DNA of 29,650 nt from DATMBL01 sp050735975 (GTDB taxonomy: Bacteria > Desulfobacterota > Binatia > UBA9968), in contig JBOHVS010000306.1 in the NCBI GenBank assembly GCA_050735975.1, positions 1 to 29,650 of the forward strand, given 5' to 3'. The notes under the pieces were generated by a model. That model searched no databases. It worked only from the letters and a program-made list of their open reading frames with translations, and was not told the origin of the DNA. Both the position numbers and the translations under genes were made by a program. Numbering within the stretch: position 1 is the first letter of the stretch; every line of letters starts with the position of its first letter. This document shows positions 17,855-25,097 of this stretch, one piece after another.

Positions 17855-18802
17855 ATGGCGAAAAAAGTCTTCAGGCCTCTCGATTTCTCCAACGTCAAAA
17901 CCTATCCGGTCAAGAAAAGGTTTAGCAAGGTTCAGTCTTCGCTCTTGGGGAAGACGCCTCACAAAGGCGCGCGGGTTCGTTCGTTTATTCAAGGGCTGCC
18001 GGATATCTTGGCTGCGCAGAGCTTAAAGGACATCGCGCTCAGGATCGCCCGAGCCCACCGCGCTAATAAAACGACGCTGCTGGGGATGGGCGCTCATCCC
18101 ATCAAAGTCGGCCTGAGCCCGTTGATCATCGATTTCATGGAAAAAGGCATTATTCATGCTGTCGCGCTGAACGGAGCGGGGATCATTCACGATTTTGAAC
18201 TGGCCTTTATGGGCGAAACGTCGGAGGATGTGGCCGCCAGTCTGAAAGACGGAAGCTTCGGCATGGGCGAGGAACCCGGTGCGTTTCTTAATCAGGCAAT
18301 CAGCGAAGGGGCCAAGCATAACCTGGGCATCGGCACATCGGTCGGACAGGCGATCCTAAAGGCGCGACTGCCGTATCGCAAGCTAAGCATTCTCGCAACG
18401 GGAGCGCGACTGGGTATTCCCGTTACCGCCCACGTCGCCATCGGTACAGACACCATACATATGCATCCGAAGGTTGATGGGAAAGCGCTCGGCGGCGGTA
18501 GTCTCAGCGACTTTCGCACCCTCGCTTCCGTCGTGGCAACGCTTGGGAACGGAGTTTATATCAACCTGGGGTCGGCGGTGGTGCTTCCAGAGGTTTTTCT
18601 CAAAGCTGTGAGCCTGGCCCGTAACTTAGGCCATCCTGTGCAAAATCTCACCACCGTCAATCTCGATTTTCTCTCTCACTACCGGCCGTTGACGAACGTG
18701 GTCAGTCGGCCCACGCTTCAGAGCGGCAGAGGATATCATCTCGCCGGCCATATGGAAATTATGGTGCCGTTGCTGTTTGCTGCGGTCCTTGAGGAGCTGT
18801 GA
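17855..18802 (+). CDS. Deoxyhypusine-synthase-like protein, function unknown
   Basis: Resembles the deoxyhypusine synthase fold (NAD-dependent transfer of the aminobutyl group of spermidine) but bacteria lack the eIF5A substrate. Visible blocks are LLGMGAHPIKVGLSPLIIDFM, VALNGAGIIHDFELAFMGETSEDVAASL, GTDTIHMHPKVDGKALGGGS and VSRPTLQSGRGYHLAGHM. In the stretch aligning with the eukaryotic catalytic 'SWGK' motif this protein reads 'SGRG', so Arg292 stands where the Lys that forms the enzyme-imine intermediate is expected. The ATG at 17855 is chosen because the open frame upstream overlaps gmhA and looks non-coding; it gives 315 residues. Family assignment comes from pattern memory, so product is tentative. 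It lies in a row with gmhA and a SAM-cleaving enzyme. Confidence 0.8.
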   Translation: MAKKVFRPLDFSNVKTYPVKKRFSKVQSSLLGKTPHKGARVRSFIQGLPDILAAQSLKDIALRIARAHRANKTTLLGMGAHPIKVGLSPLIIDFMEKGIIHAVALNGAGIIHDFELAFMGETSEDVAASLKDGSFGMGEEPGAFLNQAISEGAKHNLGIGTSVGQAILKARLPYRKLSILATGARLGIPVTAHVAIGTDTIHMHPKVDGKALGGGSLSDFRTLASVVATLGNGVYINLGSAVVLPEVFLKAVSLARNLGHPVQNLTTVNLDFLSHYRPLTNVVSRPTLQSGRGYHLAGHMEIMVPLLFAAVLEEL

Positions 18803-18936
18803 GGTCTGTCCTCAGGTTTCCTCTGCGATGGCCTCGGCCTTGAAAAACTACGCCGGCTCTTAAGCTGCGCTGCTCCAGACCTTTGTGCTTAGGGGGGTTT
18901 TCCGCTTAATATAACCTGGATTGTCGTAGCGAGCCG

Positions 18937-19731
18937 ATGCTAATTACGCTCCTCACGGACTTTGGCTATCAAGATTCGTTTGTCGGGACTATGAAAGGAG
19001 TAATTCTCCGGATCAATCCCCAGGCCCGGATAGTCGATCTAACTCACGGGGTCCCGCCTCAAGACATAATGTCTGCCGCATTGACCTTGCGTCATTCAAT
19101 CGCCTATTTTCCCAAAGGCACCATTCACGTCGCGGTGGTTGACCCCGGCGTCGGTAGTGAGCGCCGCCCTCTCCTTATTCAATCTGAAAACGGCTACCTG
19201 ATTGGGCCGGATAACGGCGTGCTGAGCCTCGCCCTCCAAGAGAGAGAGCCGGTCTGCGCCGTCGAATTGTCCAGTCCGGCGTACCATCTGGAGCCCACCA
19301 GCGCCACCTTTCATGGCCGCGATATTTTTGCCGCCGCTGCAGCCTATCTGTCTGTTGGCATTCCGGCGCCGGCGTTCGGTGAAAAGGTCAACCAGTTCAT
19401 AAGGTTATCGGTGCCGGCCGCGCGCAAGTCGGCTCATAGCATTGACGGCGAGATTGTTTACATCGACACCTTCGGCAATCTGCTTACCAACATCGAGGAG
19501 GGTGATTTGGCAGGATTACCGCGCGACCAATTGACGATCTCTCTCGGTGCGATATCGATCCCCGGCCTGGCTGCGAACTACAGTGCAGCCCGGCAGGGTA
19601 ACTATGTCGCCTTAATCAACAGCTGGGGAGTATTGGAAATCGCGGTATACAAGGACAGCGCGCGAAAGCGGATGCGGGCCAAAGTCGGAGACAAAGTTCA
19701 CGTCACAGTTAATTCATCGCACGGCCACTAG
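18937..19731 (+). CDS. SAM hydroxide adenosyltransferase (DUF62 / SAM hydrolase family)
   Basis: Members of this family cleave S-adenosylmethionine with water to adenosine and methionine; the halogenases SalL and FlA are related. The 264 residues show the opening ITLLTDFGYQDSFVGTMKGVI, the VDLTHGVPPQDI block, HVAVVDPGVGSERRPLLIQ, IGPDNGVLSLAL and FHGRDIFAAAAAYLS, followed by the C-terminal beta-barrel domain (IDGEIVYIDTFGNLLTNI). Length is normal. I see no halogenase-specific feature, so hydrolase activity is the likelier reading. It is preceded by 134 bases that contain a long-range 7-bp inverted repeat and is followed 17 bases later by dCMP deaminase. Confidence 0.93.
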   Translation: MLITLLTDFGYQDSFVGTMKGVILRINPQARIVDLTHGVPPQDIMSAALTLRHSIAYFPKGTIHVAVVDPGVGSERRPLLIQSENGYLIGPDNGVLSLALQEREPVCAVELSSPAYHLEPTSATFHGRDIFAAAAAYLSVGIPAPAFGEKVNQFIRLSVPAARKSAHSIDGEIVYIDTFGNLLTNIEEGDLAGLPRDQLTISLGAISIPGLAANYSAARQGNYVALINSWGVLEIAVYKDSARKRMRAKVGDKVHVTVNSSHGH

Positions 19732-19748
19732 CGAAGCGGAGGTTCAAG

Positions 19749-20210
19749 ATGAGCGAACGGCTAAGCTGGGATCACTACTTTATGACGATCACGCGCCAGG
19801 TAGCGGAGCGCTCCACGTGCGCGCGGGCCAAGGTTGGCGCCGTCATTGTTCGTGATAAGAGCATCCTGGCGACAGGCTACAATGGCGCTCCTGCCGGAAT
19901 GCCCCACTGCACGGAGGTCGGTTGCCTGATTTATCAATCGAAGACGCCCAATGGCGAAACGGAGGAGAACTGCTTCAGAACCATCCACGCGGAGATGAAC
20001 GCAATCGCCCAAGCGGCAAAAAACGGGGCTAGCATCAAAGACGCGGCCATTTACATCACGCACACGCCTTGCATCCACTGCCTCAAGGTCCTGGTGAATA
20101 CCGGGATCAAAGACATTTTCTACGAAAAGGCCTATAAGCTTCACACGCTGGAAGAGCTGCTGCGTTATACCCAGGTCAACCTCCACACGGTAGAATTGCC
20201 GCCAAAATAA
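19749..20210 (+). CDS. dCMP deaminase (ComEB-like)
   Basis: Zinc enzyme converting dCMP to dUMP for thymidylate synthesis. The 153 residues carry the cytidine-deaminase motifs HAEMNAIAQ (zinc ligand His80, catalytic Glu82) and PCIHC (Cys108, Cys111), preceded by CARAKVGAVIVRDKSILATGYNGAPAGMPHC, typical of the dCMP deaminase subgroup. Length fits. GGAGG lies eight bases before the ATG. It is the last plus-strand gene before the bidirectional hairpin at 20215-20238. Confidence 0.94.
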   Translation: MSERLSWDHYFMTITRQVAERSTCARAKVGAVIVRDKSILATGYNGAPAGMPHCTEVGCLIYQSKTPNGETEENCFRTIHAEMNAIAQAAKNGASIKDAAIYITHTPCIHCLKVLVNTGIKDIFYEKAYKLHTLEELLRYTQVNLHTVELPPK

Positions 20211-20214
20211 CGAG

Positions 20215-20238
20215 GGGCGGGGAGAGATCTCCCCGCCC
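20215..20238. terminator. Strong bidirectional terminator hairpin between dCMP deaminase and atpE
   Basis: GGGCGGGGAGA and TCTCCCCGCCC form an 11-bp GC-rich perfect stem around a 2-base loop. On the plus strand TTCCTTTAAA follows; on the minus strand CTCGTTATTTTGG follows. It sits exactly between two convergent operons, the position expected for a shared intrinsic terminator. Confidence 0.85.
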
Positions 20239-20262
20239 TTCCTTTAAACTTCGATCCTGAAG

Positions 20263-20595
20263 CTAAATCTTAGCCTGTAAGAGAATCGCGATGACGAACC
20301 CGTAAAGTGCCAACGCTTCGAGCAACGCGAGGGCCAGCACCAACGGCAGGAACAGCCTGTCGGCCGCGTTCGGATTGCGACCGATGCTCTCCATCGCCGC
20401 AGCGCCGACGCGCCCTTGACCGAGCCCCGCGCCGAACGCGGCGACGGCGACGGCCAACCCTGCAGAGATTGCAATCGCGGCCCTGGCTTGCGAGTCAGCG
20501 CCTGCGGCTGCGGCGCCCTCGGCCGCCCCGAGCGCAATCTTCGAAGTCACCAGGGTCACGAAAAGCGCGCTTAAAAGTGAAAACAGCTTTGCCAT
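20263..20595 (-). CDS. atpE: ATP synthase F0 subunit c
   Basis: Membrane ring subunit that carries ions during ATP synthesis. Two transmembrane helices flank the glycine-rich GAGLGQGRVGAAAMESIGRNP and the loop; the ion-binding carboxylate is the Glu in LALALLEALALYG. The residue after this Glu is Ala where sodium-type rings usually have Ser or Thr, so proton use is likelier. The protein is 110 residues, about 30 longer than a minimal c subunit, because of a signal-peptide-like N-terminus (MAKLFSLLSALFVTLVTSK ... ALG/AAE). AAAGGAGGA stands five bases before the ATG, the strongest ribosome site I found here, as expected for a subunit needed in many copies. Last gene of the hemL-atpZIBE group. 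Confidence 0.96.
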   Translation of the reverse strand: MAKLFSLLSALFVTLVTSKIALGAAEGAAAAGADSQARAAIAISAGLAVAVAAFGAGLGQGRVGAAAMESIGRNPNAADRLFLPLVLALALLEALALYGFVIAILLQAKI

Positions 20596-20600
20596 TCTTC

Positions 20601-20609
20601 TCCTCCTTT
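20601..20609 (-). promoter_or_regulatory. Very strong Shine-Dalgarno of atpE
   Basis: Minus-strand AAAGGAGGA, five bases before the atpE ATG, is nearly fully complementary to the 16S anti-Shine-Dalgarno. It likely raises c-subunit translation above that of the upstream atpB. Confidence 0.75.
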
Positions 20610-20666
20610 CCAGCGAATTCGGCCTGCCCCTTCTCTGTCCTCATCCTCTCCGCGACGGCCTATCAC

Positions 20667-21452
20667 TTAATGGTGTGACTCGTGTCCGTGTTCCTCTTCA
20701 TGGCCATGACTTACGGCCAAGGCGACGTAAATCATACTCAATACCATAAAGACAAAGGCCTGAATCACTGCGACGAGGGTACCCAGGGCATAGAACGCGA
20801 CGGGCACCACGAGTTTGGTTAGATCGATAAATGCTTCGATAACTTGGTGGTCGCCCATCATGTTACCGAAGAGGCGCAATGACAACGAAACCGGTCTAAA
20901 ACCATGAGAGAAGAGTTCTAAAACCAAGAAGAATGTCGCTGAAATCAGCAGCACCGGAAGGAAGAGAATCTTAGTGACGATGGTTTTTCCGGGCAGACTG
21001 GTCATCGGTCCAATAAAGTGCTTAAAGTAGGCACTTCCTTGCTCCCGTACGCCGATGACGTGGTATCCTATAAAAGAGACCAGCGCGAGACCTACAGTCG
21101 TATTTAAGTCGCTCGTCGGTGGTGAGAAGCCGGGTAGAAGCCCTAAAAGATTAGAAAAGAGGATGAAGAAGAAGAAGGTGGCAAACAGCGGAACATATTT
21201 CCGCCCTTGCTTGCCAATAATCGCATCACTCTGTCGCACGACGACAATTTCCAGCAATACCTCTGTAATGTTACGCGCCCCAAGTTTCTCCTCCGGTATC
21301 ACCGGATCTTGAGCGCGCGTCAGAGCCAATCGCGCCTTCACCGCGAACGCTATTAAAAGGATTATGGCCAGGATTGCGAAAAACGTGTGCGGCGGAAGGA
21401 AATACTGCCAACCCTCCGGCAACAAATCGTGCCAGGTAAAAGGATGTTCCAT
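20667..21452 (-). CDS. atpB: ATP synthase F0 subunit a
   Basis: Forms the two ion half-channels beside the c ring. The 261 residues have about five or six hydrophobic helices. Key family elements are FSNLLGLLPGFSPPTSDLNTT, and SLSLRLFGNMMGDHQV with the essential Arg that interacts with the c-ring carboxylate, plus VAVIQAFVFMVLSMIYVALA in the last helix. The start MEHPFTW is usual for this group. The final residues form a His/Glu-rich tail (HGHEEEHGHESHH). Its ATG overlaps the atpI stop by one base (TAATG), a sign of translational coupling. Confidence 0.97.
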   Translation of the reverse strand: MEHPFTWHDLLPEGWQYFLPPHTFFAILAIILLIAFAVKARLALTRAQDPVIPEEKLGARNITEVLLEIVVVRQSDAIIGKQGRKYVPLFATFFFFILFSNLLGLLPGFSPPTSDLNTTVGLALVSFIGYHVIGVREQGSAYFKHFIGPMTSLPGKTIVTKILFLPVLLISATFFLVLELFSHGFRPVSLSLRLFGNMMGDHQVIEAFIDLTKLVVPVAFYALGTLVAVIQAFVFMVLSMIYVALAVSHGHEEEHGHESHH

Positions 21453-21835
21453 TAGTCTGATGTCCCCACCCGGATTCCTGTCCTTAGAGTCTCGATCAGA
21501 ATAGCTACCAGCAAAGTGGAAAAGCCCAGCGCAAACGATATCGGATCGACGTCGAGCTTAAAGAACAGCGTCAGCAGCAGACCCAAAAAGATAACGATTT
21601 TTAGTACCAACAATGCGACCCCAGTCCTGACCCTGCCCTTACCGGCCAACGGAGTCAGTACCAGCGCGACACCGTAACTCAGGAGAAAGAAATTAATTCC
21701 CATAAACAAACCGCCCATGAGAAGCGCATGCGGTTCGATCACTTTCCCCGGACCTAAAATCGACAGGACCGCTAATAAGAGAACACCGTGCCACAACTCA
21801 ATGCGCAGTATGGTCTTTTTCGCTGTCGTTTCCAT
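21452..21835 (-). CDS. atpI: ATP synthase subunit I (AtpI-like assembly factor)
   Basis: Small membrane protein that assists c-ring assembly in related systems. About 127 residues from the ATG at 21835 (METTAKK) form four hydrophobic helices (WHGVLLLAVLSILG, MGGLFMGINFFLLSYGVAL, TGVALLVLKIVIFLGLLLTLF, ISFALGFSTLLVAILI), the pattern of the ATP synthase I chain family. A TTG five codons upstream (21850) is an alternative. It overlaps the end of atpZ and shares one base with the start of atpB. The sequence is poorly conserved in general, so the name rests on topology plus position. Confidence 0.85.
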   Translation of the reverse strand: METTAKKTILRIELWHGVLLLAVLSILGPGKVIEPHALLMGGLFMGINFFLLSYGVALVLTPLAGKGRVRTGVALLVLKIVIFLGLLLTLFFKLDVDPISFALGFSTLLVAILIETLRTGIRVGTSD

Positions 21836-22085
21836 TGGCTTGCCGCGCAAAAAGTTTAACCCACCGCAGGAGCCTCACAATCGCAAAGATAAAAGCGATC
21901 ACGGCCAGCGCGATCAAGAACCATGGAGAGGTACCGAGGTAGTCATCCAAAAAATAGCCTACCAGCAAACCTCCGAGAATGGTGCCCGGCAGTTCAAAAG
22001 CGATTCCTACGTACAAACCTGCCTTGCGCAGGAAGGGAGTTTGGTTTCTTTGCCGGCTATTGGGGCGGCCCGCAATTTTCTCCAC
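21798..22085 (-). CDS. atpZ: AtpZ / AtpQ-like F0F1 ATP synthase accessory membrane protein
   Basis: Two-helix membrane protein found at the head of many bacterial atp operons; relatives form ion channels with AtpI and help assembly. The 95 residues contain GLYVGIAFELPGTILGGLLVGYFLDDYLGTSPWFLIALAVIAFIFAIVRLLRW, the typical AtpZ layout with a 'G..LDDYLGTSPWF' turn between two helices. The start is a GTG with no clear ribosome site; an upstream ATG hits a stop. It lies 34 bases after hemL and overlaps atpI. Confidence 0.88.
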   Translation of the reverse strand: MEKIAGRPNSRQRNQTPFLRKAGLYVGIAFELPGTILGGLLVGYFLDDYLGTSPWFLIALAVIAFIFAIVRLLRWVKLFARQANGNDSEKDHTAH

Positions 22086-22119
22086 TGGGCTAGTTTTCTA
22101 CCATGCGACCAGATGAGGT

Positions 22120-23412
22120 TCAACCTTGAGCTTCCTCCGCCGCCCACTCGGCAAAGGCCCTGGTAGCTTTTTCCAAGTCAGTGGTACTGTGGGCCAGGGA
22201 CACAAAAGCCGCTTCGAACGGCGCCGGCGGAAAATAGCATCCCCGCTTCAGCATACCGTGAAAAAAGCGCCGGAATTGGTCACGGTCACAGTGAAGCGCG
22301 TCGTCCGAGTTTCGAACCTGATCGACACCGAAGAACAGCGTCATCATTGATCCAATCCGATTTACGGTGCCTTTGATCTTGTACTTCCGTAGCGCCGCTT
22401 CGAATCCGGATTGAAGTTGTCGCCCCTTTTTGTCCAACAGCGAGTAAACCCCTCGCCGAGAGAGCTGCTTCAAAGTCGCTAAGCCAGCAGCTACGGCCAG
22501 CGGGTTACCTGAAAGCGTGCCTGCTTGGTAAACCGGCCCTTCAGGCGCAAGGAGGTCCATAATCTCCCCGCGGCCGCCGAAGGCGGCTACCGGAAGTCCG
22601 CCGCCCAAGATTTTTCCCAAGCAGGTCATGTCCGGCCGTACGCCAAACAGCTGTTGCGCGCCGCCAAGGCTGACACGGAAACCCGTAATCACTTCATCGA
22701 AAATGAGTAATGCCCCGTGGCGCCGGGTGAGGCGCCTTAAAGACTCGAGAAATCCCGGCGCCGGGGGTATCACCCCCATGTTGCCGCACACCGGTTCGAT
22801 GATGACCGCCGCGATATTTTTGCCGTGCCGGTCAAACAAACTTTTCACAGCCGCAGGATCGTTAAACGGCGCAACCAGTGTTTCGGCCGCAAAACTTGCC
22901 GGCACTCCGGGGCTATCGGGCAGCCCCAACGTGGCAATGCCGGAACCCGCTCTGACTAATAGGCCATCTGAATGACCATGATAGCAACCGGCGAATTTAA
23001 CGATCTTGGATCGGTTCGTGAAGGCGCGCGCCAGCCGCAAAGCGCTCATGGTTGCCTCGGTTCCTGAAATTACCAAGCGGATCTTTTCAATCGAAGGAAC
23101 CAGACGGCACACCAAATCAGCCAACATAGCTTCGCCGGCCGTGGGGGCTCCAAATGTGGTTCCCTTAACTGTCGCCCGTTGCACTGAAGCAACGACTCGC
23201 GGGTGCGCGTGCCCCAGGATCAAGGGTCCCCACGAACCGATGAAATCAATGTACCGCCTGCCGTCGATATCGATGACCGAAGGGCCGGTGCCGCGCGCGA
23301 TGAACAGCGGGCAACCCCCGACGGCTTTCCATGCTCTCACCGGGCTGTTCACGCCGCCGGGAATTTTCTTGCGCGACATGTTGTAAAGCCGCGCTGATTT
23401 ACTAAGTGACAT
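22120..23412 (-). CDS. hemL: Glutamate-1-semialdehyde 2,1-aminomutase
   Basis: PLP enzyme that makes 5-aminolevulinate in the C5 tetrapyrrole pathway. The 430 residues begin with the standard NMSRKKIPGGVNSPVRAWKAVGG, carry GPLILGHAHPRV, SGTEATMSALRLARA, FAGCYHGHSDGLLVRAGSG, FDEVITGFRVS, and the PLP-binding Lys in LGKILGGGLPVAAFGG. Length is normal. The ATG has no Shine-Dalgarno; a promoter with a perfect TTGACA lies so close that the leader would be only a few bases. It leads the group hemL-atpZ-atpI-atpB-atpE. Confidence 0.97.
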   Translation of the reverse strand: MSLSKSARLYNMSRKKIPGGVNSPVRAWKAVGGCPLFIARGTGPSVIDIDGRRYIDFIGSWGPLILGHAHPRVVASVQRATVKGTTFGAPTAGEAMLADLVCRLVPSIEKIRLVISGTEATMSALRLARAFTNRSKIVKFAGCYHGHSDGLLVRAGSGIATLGLPDSPGVPASFAAETLVAPFNDPAAVKSLFDRHGKNIAAVIIEPVCGNMGVIPPAPGFLESLRRLTRRHGALLIFDEVITGFRVSLGGAQQLFGVRPDMTCLGKILGGGLPVAAFGGRGEIMDLLAPEGPVYQAGTLSGNPLAVAAGLATLKQLSRRGVYSLLDKKGRQLQSGFEAALRKYKIKGTVNRIGSMMTLFFGVDQVRNSDDALHCDRDQFRRFFHGMLKRGCYFPPAPFEAAFVSLAHSTTDLEKATRAFAEWAAEEAQG

Positions 23413-23422
23413 GAGGAAATTT

Positions 23423-23451
23423 TTCGTAGCATCAGGTCACAGGTCTGTCAA
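23423..23451 (-). promoter_or_regulatory. Candidate extended -10 promoter of hemL (near-leaderless)
   Basis: On the minus strand TTGACA (23451-23446) is followed after 17 bases by TGC-TACGAA, an extended -10 with a weaker hexamer (23428-23423). Only ten bases (AAATTTCCTC) separate the -10 from the hemL ATG, so transcription would start about 3-4 bases before the start codon. Confidence 0.5.
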
Positions 23452-23700
23452 GATAACGGAATTGATGAAAAAAAAATTTCAAAAATTTTTCTTGAAAACA
23501 AAATTGAAAAGGATTATGACATCCCCTTCGGAAACAATAACGAGAACGTCATTTTCGTTTGTGCGCCCGTGCTCGCTCAGTGCCAAAAATTTTTTGGCCG
23601 AGTTTATAATTTGGAGCCTGGTACAAAGTTTCTACGCATGGATCTGTTGGGTAAAATTCCGATGGAGTTAATGTAAGCGCCTAAATTAAGTGTGTTTTTT

Positions 23701-23726
23701 GAGTTATCCACACCTGTGGATAACTC
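23701..23726. repeat. 26-base palindrome containing two inverted DnaA boxes
   Basis: GAGTTATCCACA, central CC, then TGTGGATAACTC. The arms are exact reverse complements over 12 bases and each contains a perfect TTATCCACA. The centre is 37 or 50 bases upstream of the dnaA start, depending on the reference point, so it could also be the autoregulatory operator of dnaA. Confidence 0.85.
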
Positions 23727-23762
23727 TGTTAGTAACTTAGTAAAGATACTCAGGTGTTAACT

Positions 23763-25097
23763 ATGGCTGGGTTGTGGGAAGCGGCTCTTGCGGAACTAAG
23801 CGAGCGGTTGGGAAAACAAAACTTCGAAACCTGGATCAAACCCATTCGTTGCAAATCTTTTCATGACGGTGAAATCCGACTTGAAGTGCCAAACAGGTTT
23901 TTCCGGGATTGGTTGACAGAGCATCATCTGGAACAGATCGCCGCGGTATTGGGCTCGATTTCGCATCGACCGGTGAACATCTCGCTGAATATCAATCACC
24001 AACTGCAAACAAAAGTCATTGCTGACAAGAACGCGAGTAAAGAGGAAAAGGAACAACAGAAGCCGCACCGGACTAACAATCTCATTCCAAAGTACACCTT
24101 TGAGAACTTCGTAATCGGGGCAAGCAACCAATTCGCCCATGCGGCTTCCATCGCTGTCGCCAACCAACCCGGGGAACACTACAACCCGCTGTTCATCTAC
24201 GGCGGAGTCGGATTGGGGAAAACCCATCTTGTCAATGCCATCGGACATTGCGCGGCTTCGAGAAGCTCCGCCCTGAAAATCTTCTACCTCAGTTCCGAGT
24301 CATTCATGAACGAGCTCATCGGTTCTCTCAGAAGAGACAAAATGGACGAGTTCAAGACCAAATTCAGAAATATCGATATTCTGATCTTAGACGACGTTCA
24401 GTTCATTGCCGGAAAGGAGAGAACGCAAGAAGAGTTCTTCCATACTTTTAATTCTCTTTACGAATCTCACAAGCAGATCGTCATTACCTCGGATAAGTTC
24501 CCCAAAGAAATTCCCGGCCTGGAGGACCGGTTGCGCAACCGTTTTGAGTGGGGCCTGATCGCCGATATTCAGCCGCCGGACATGGAAACGCGGGTTGCTA
24601 TACTGCAGAAAAAAGCCGAAGCCGAGGAAGTACAATTACCGCATGAAGTCGCCATCTTTCTAGCTTCCAACATCGACTCCAATGTTAGAGAGCTTGAGGG
24701 ATCGCTGACTCGCTTGGGCGCTTTTTCATCTTTGACCAAGGCCGTTATCACGATTGAGCTGGCAAAAGAAGTTCTCCGCAACACGCTCAAGGGATCCCAC
24801 AAGGAGGTAACCATCGAAAACATTCAGAAGACGATCTGTGATTATTACAATATTAAGCTCGGAGATCTAAAGGCAAAAAGACGGACTAAGAACATAGCCA
24901 TTCCAAGACAAGTAGCCATGTACTTGTGTCGCAAGCACACTGAAACGTCCTTTCCGGCGATCGGTTATAAGTTCGGCGGTCGCGACCATTCCACGGTTAT
25001 TCACGCTTCCAAAGCAATCGAAAGGAGGATTCAAGAAGACCCCTACATGCAGACGACTATCGAGAAGCTGGAAAGAAACTTGAACGTAAAAAAATAG
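23763..25097 (+). CDS. dnaA: Chromosomal replication initiator DnaA
   Basis: AAA+ protein that binds DnaA boxes and opens the origin. Domain I (LWEAALAELSERLGKQNFETWIKPI) is followed by a short linker, the AAA+ domain III with Walker A GGVGLGKTHLVNAIG, Walker B ILILDDVQFIAGKERTQEEFFHTFN and sensor motifs, and domain IV with the DNA-binding signature CRKHTETSFPAIGYKFGGRDHSTVIHA. The ATG at 23763 (MAGLWEAAL) is chosen: AGGTG lies six bases upstream. A GTG three codons earlier (23754) overlaps that AGGTG. At 445 residues the length is normal. Confidence 0.98.
   Translation: MAGLWEAALAELSERLGKQNFETWIKPIRCKSFHDGEIRLEVPNRFFRDWLTEHHLEQIAAVLGSISHRPVNISLNINHQLQTKVIADKNASKEEKEQQKPHRTNNLIPKYTFENFVIGASNQFAHAASIAVANQPGEHYNPLFIYGGVGLGKTHLVNAIGHCAASRSSALKIFYLSSESFMNELIGSLRRDKMDEFKTKFRNIDILILDDVQFIAGKERTQEEFFHTFNSLYESHKQIVITSDKFPKEIPGLEDRLRNRFEWGLIADIQPPDMETRVAILQKKAEAEEVQLPHEVAIFLASNIDSNVRELEGSLTRLGAFSSLTKAVITIELAKEVLRNTLKGSHKEVTIENIQKTICDYYNIKLGDLKAKRRTKNIAIPRQVAMYLCRKHTETSFPAIGYKFGGRDHSTVIHASKAIERRIQEDPYMQTTIEKLERNLNVKK

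Larger units (their letters stand above)
23413..23762. other. Candidate replication origin (oriC) upstream of dnaA
   Basis: This 350-base stretch contains no credible gene. It holds the hemL promoter, a very AT-rich block (23461-23520: 11 G/C in 60 bases), and two perfect DnaA boxes TTATCCACA arranged head to head at 23704-23712 and 23715-23723. Two TTAGTAA direct repeats (23729-23735, 23737-23743) follow the boxes. Position next to dnaA plus DnaA boxes plus an AT-rich block is the usual make-up of a bacterial origin. The rest is unannotated. Confidence 0.7.

Noticed and set aside
23411..23671. 86-codon plus-strand frame in the hemL-dnaA gap
   Set aside because: It starts inside the hemL start region, runs through the AT-rich block giving a Lys/Phe-rich peptide, and has no ribosome site; more likely a by-product of the origin's composition.
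23754..23762. GTG start three codons upstream of the chosen dnaA ATG
   Set aside because: It overlaps the AGGTG that best serves the ATG at 23763, and MAGLWE matches typical DnaA N-termini.
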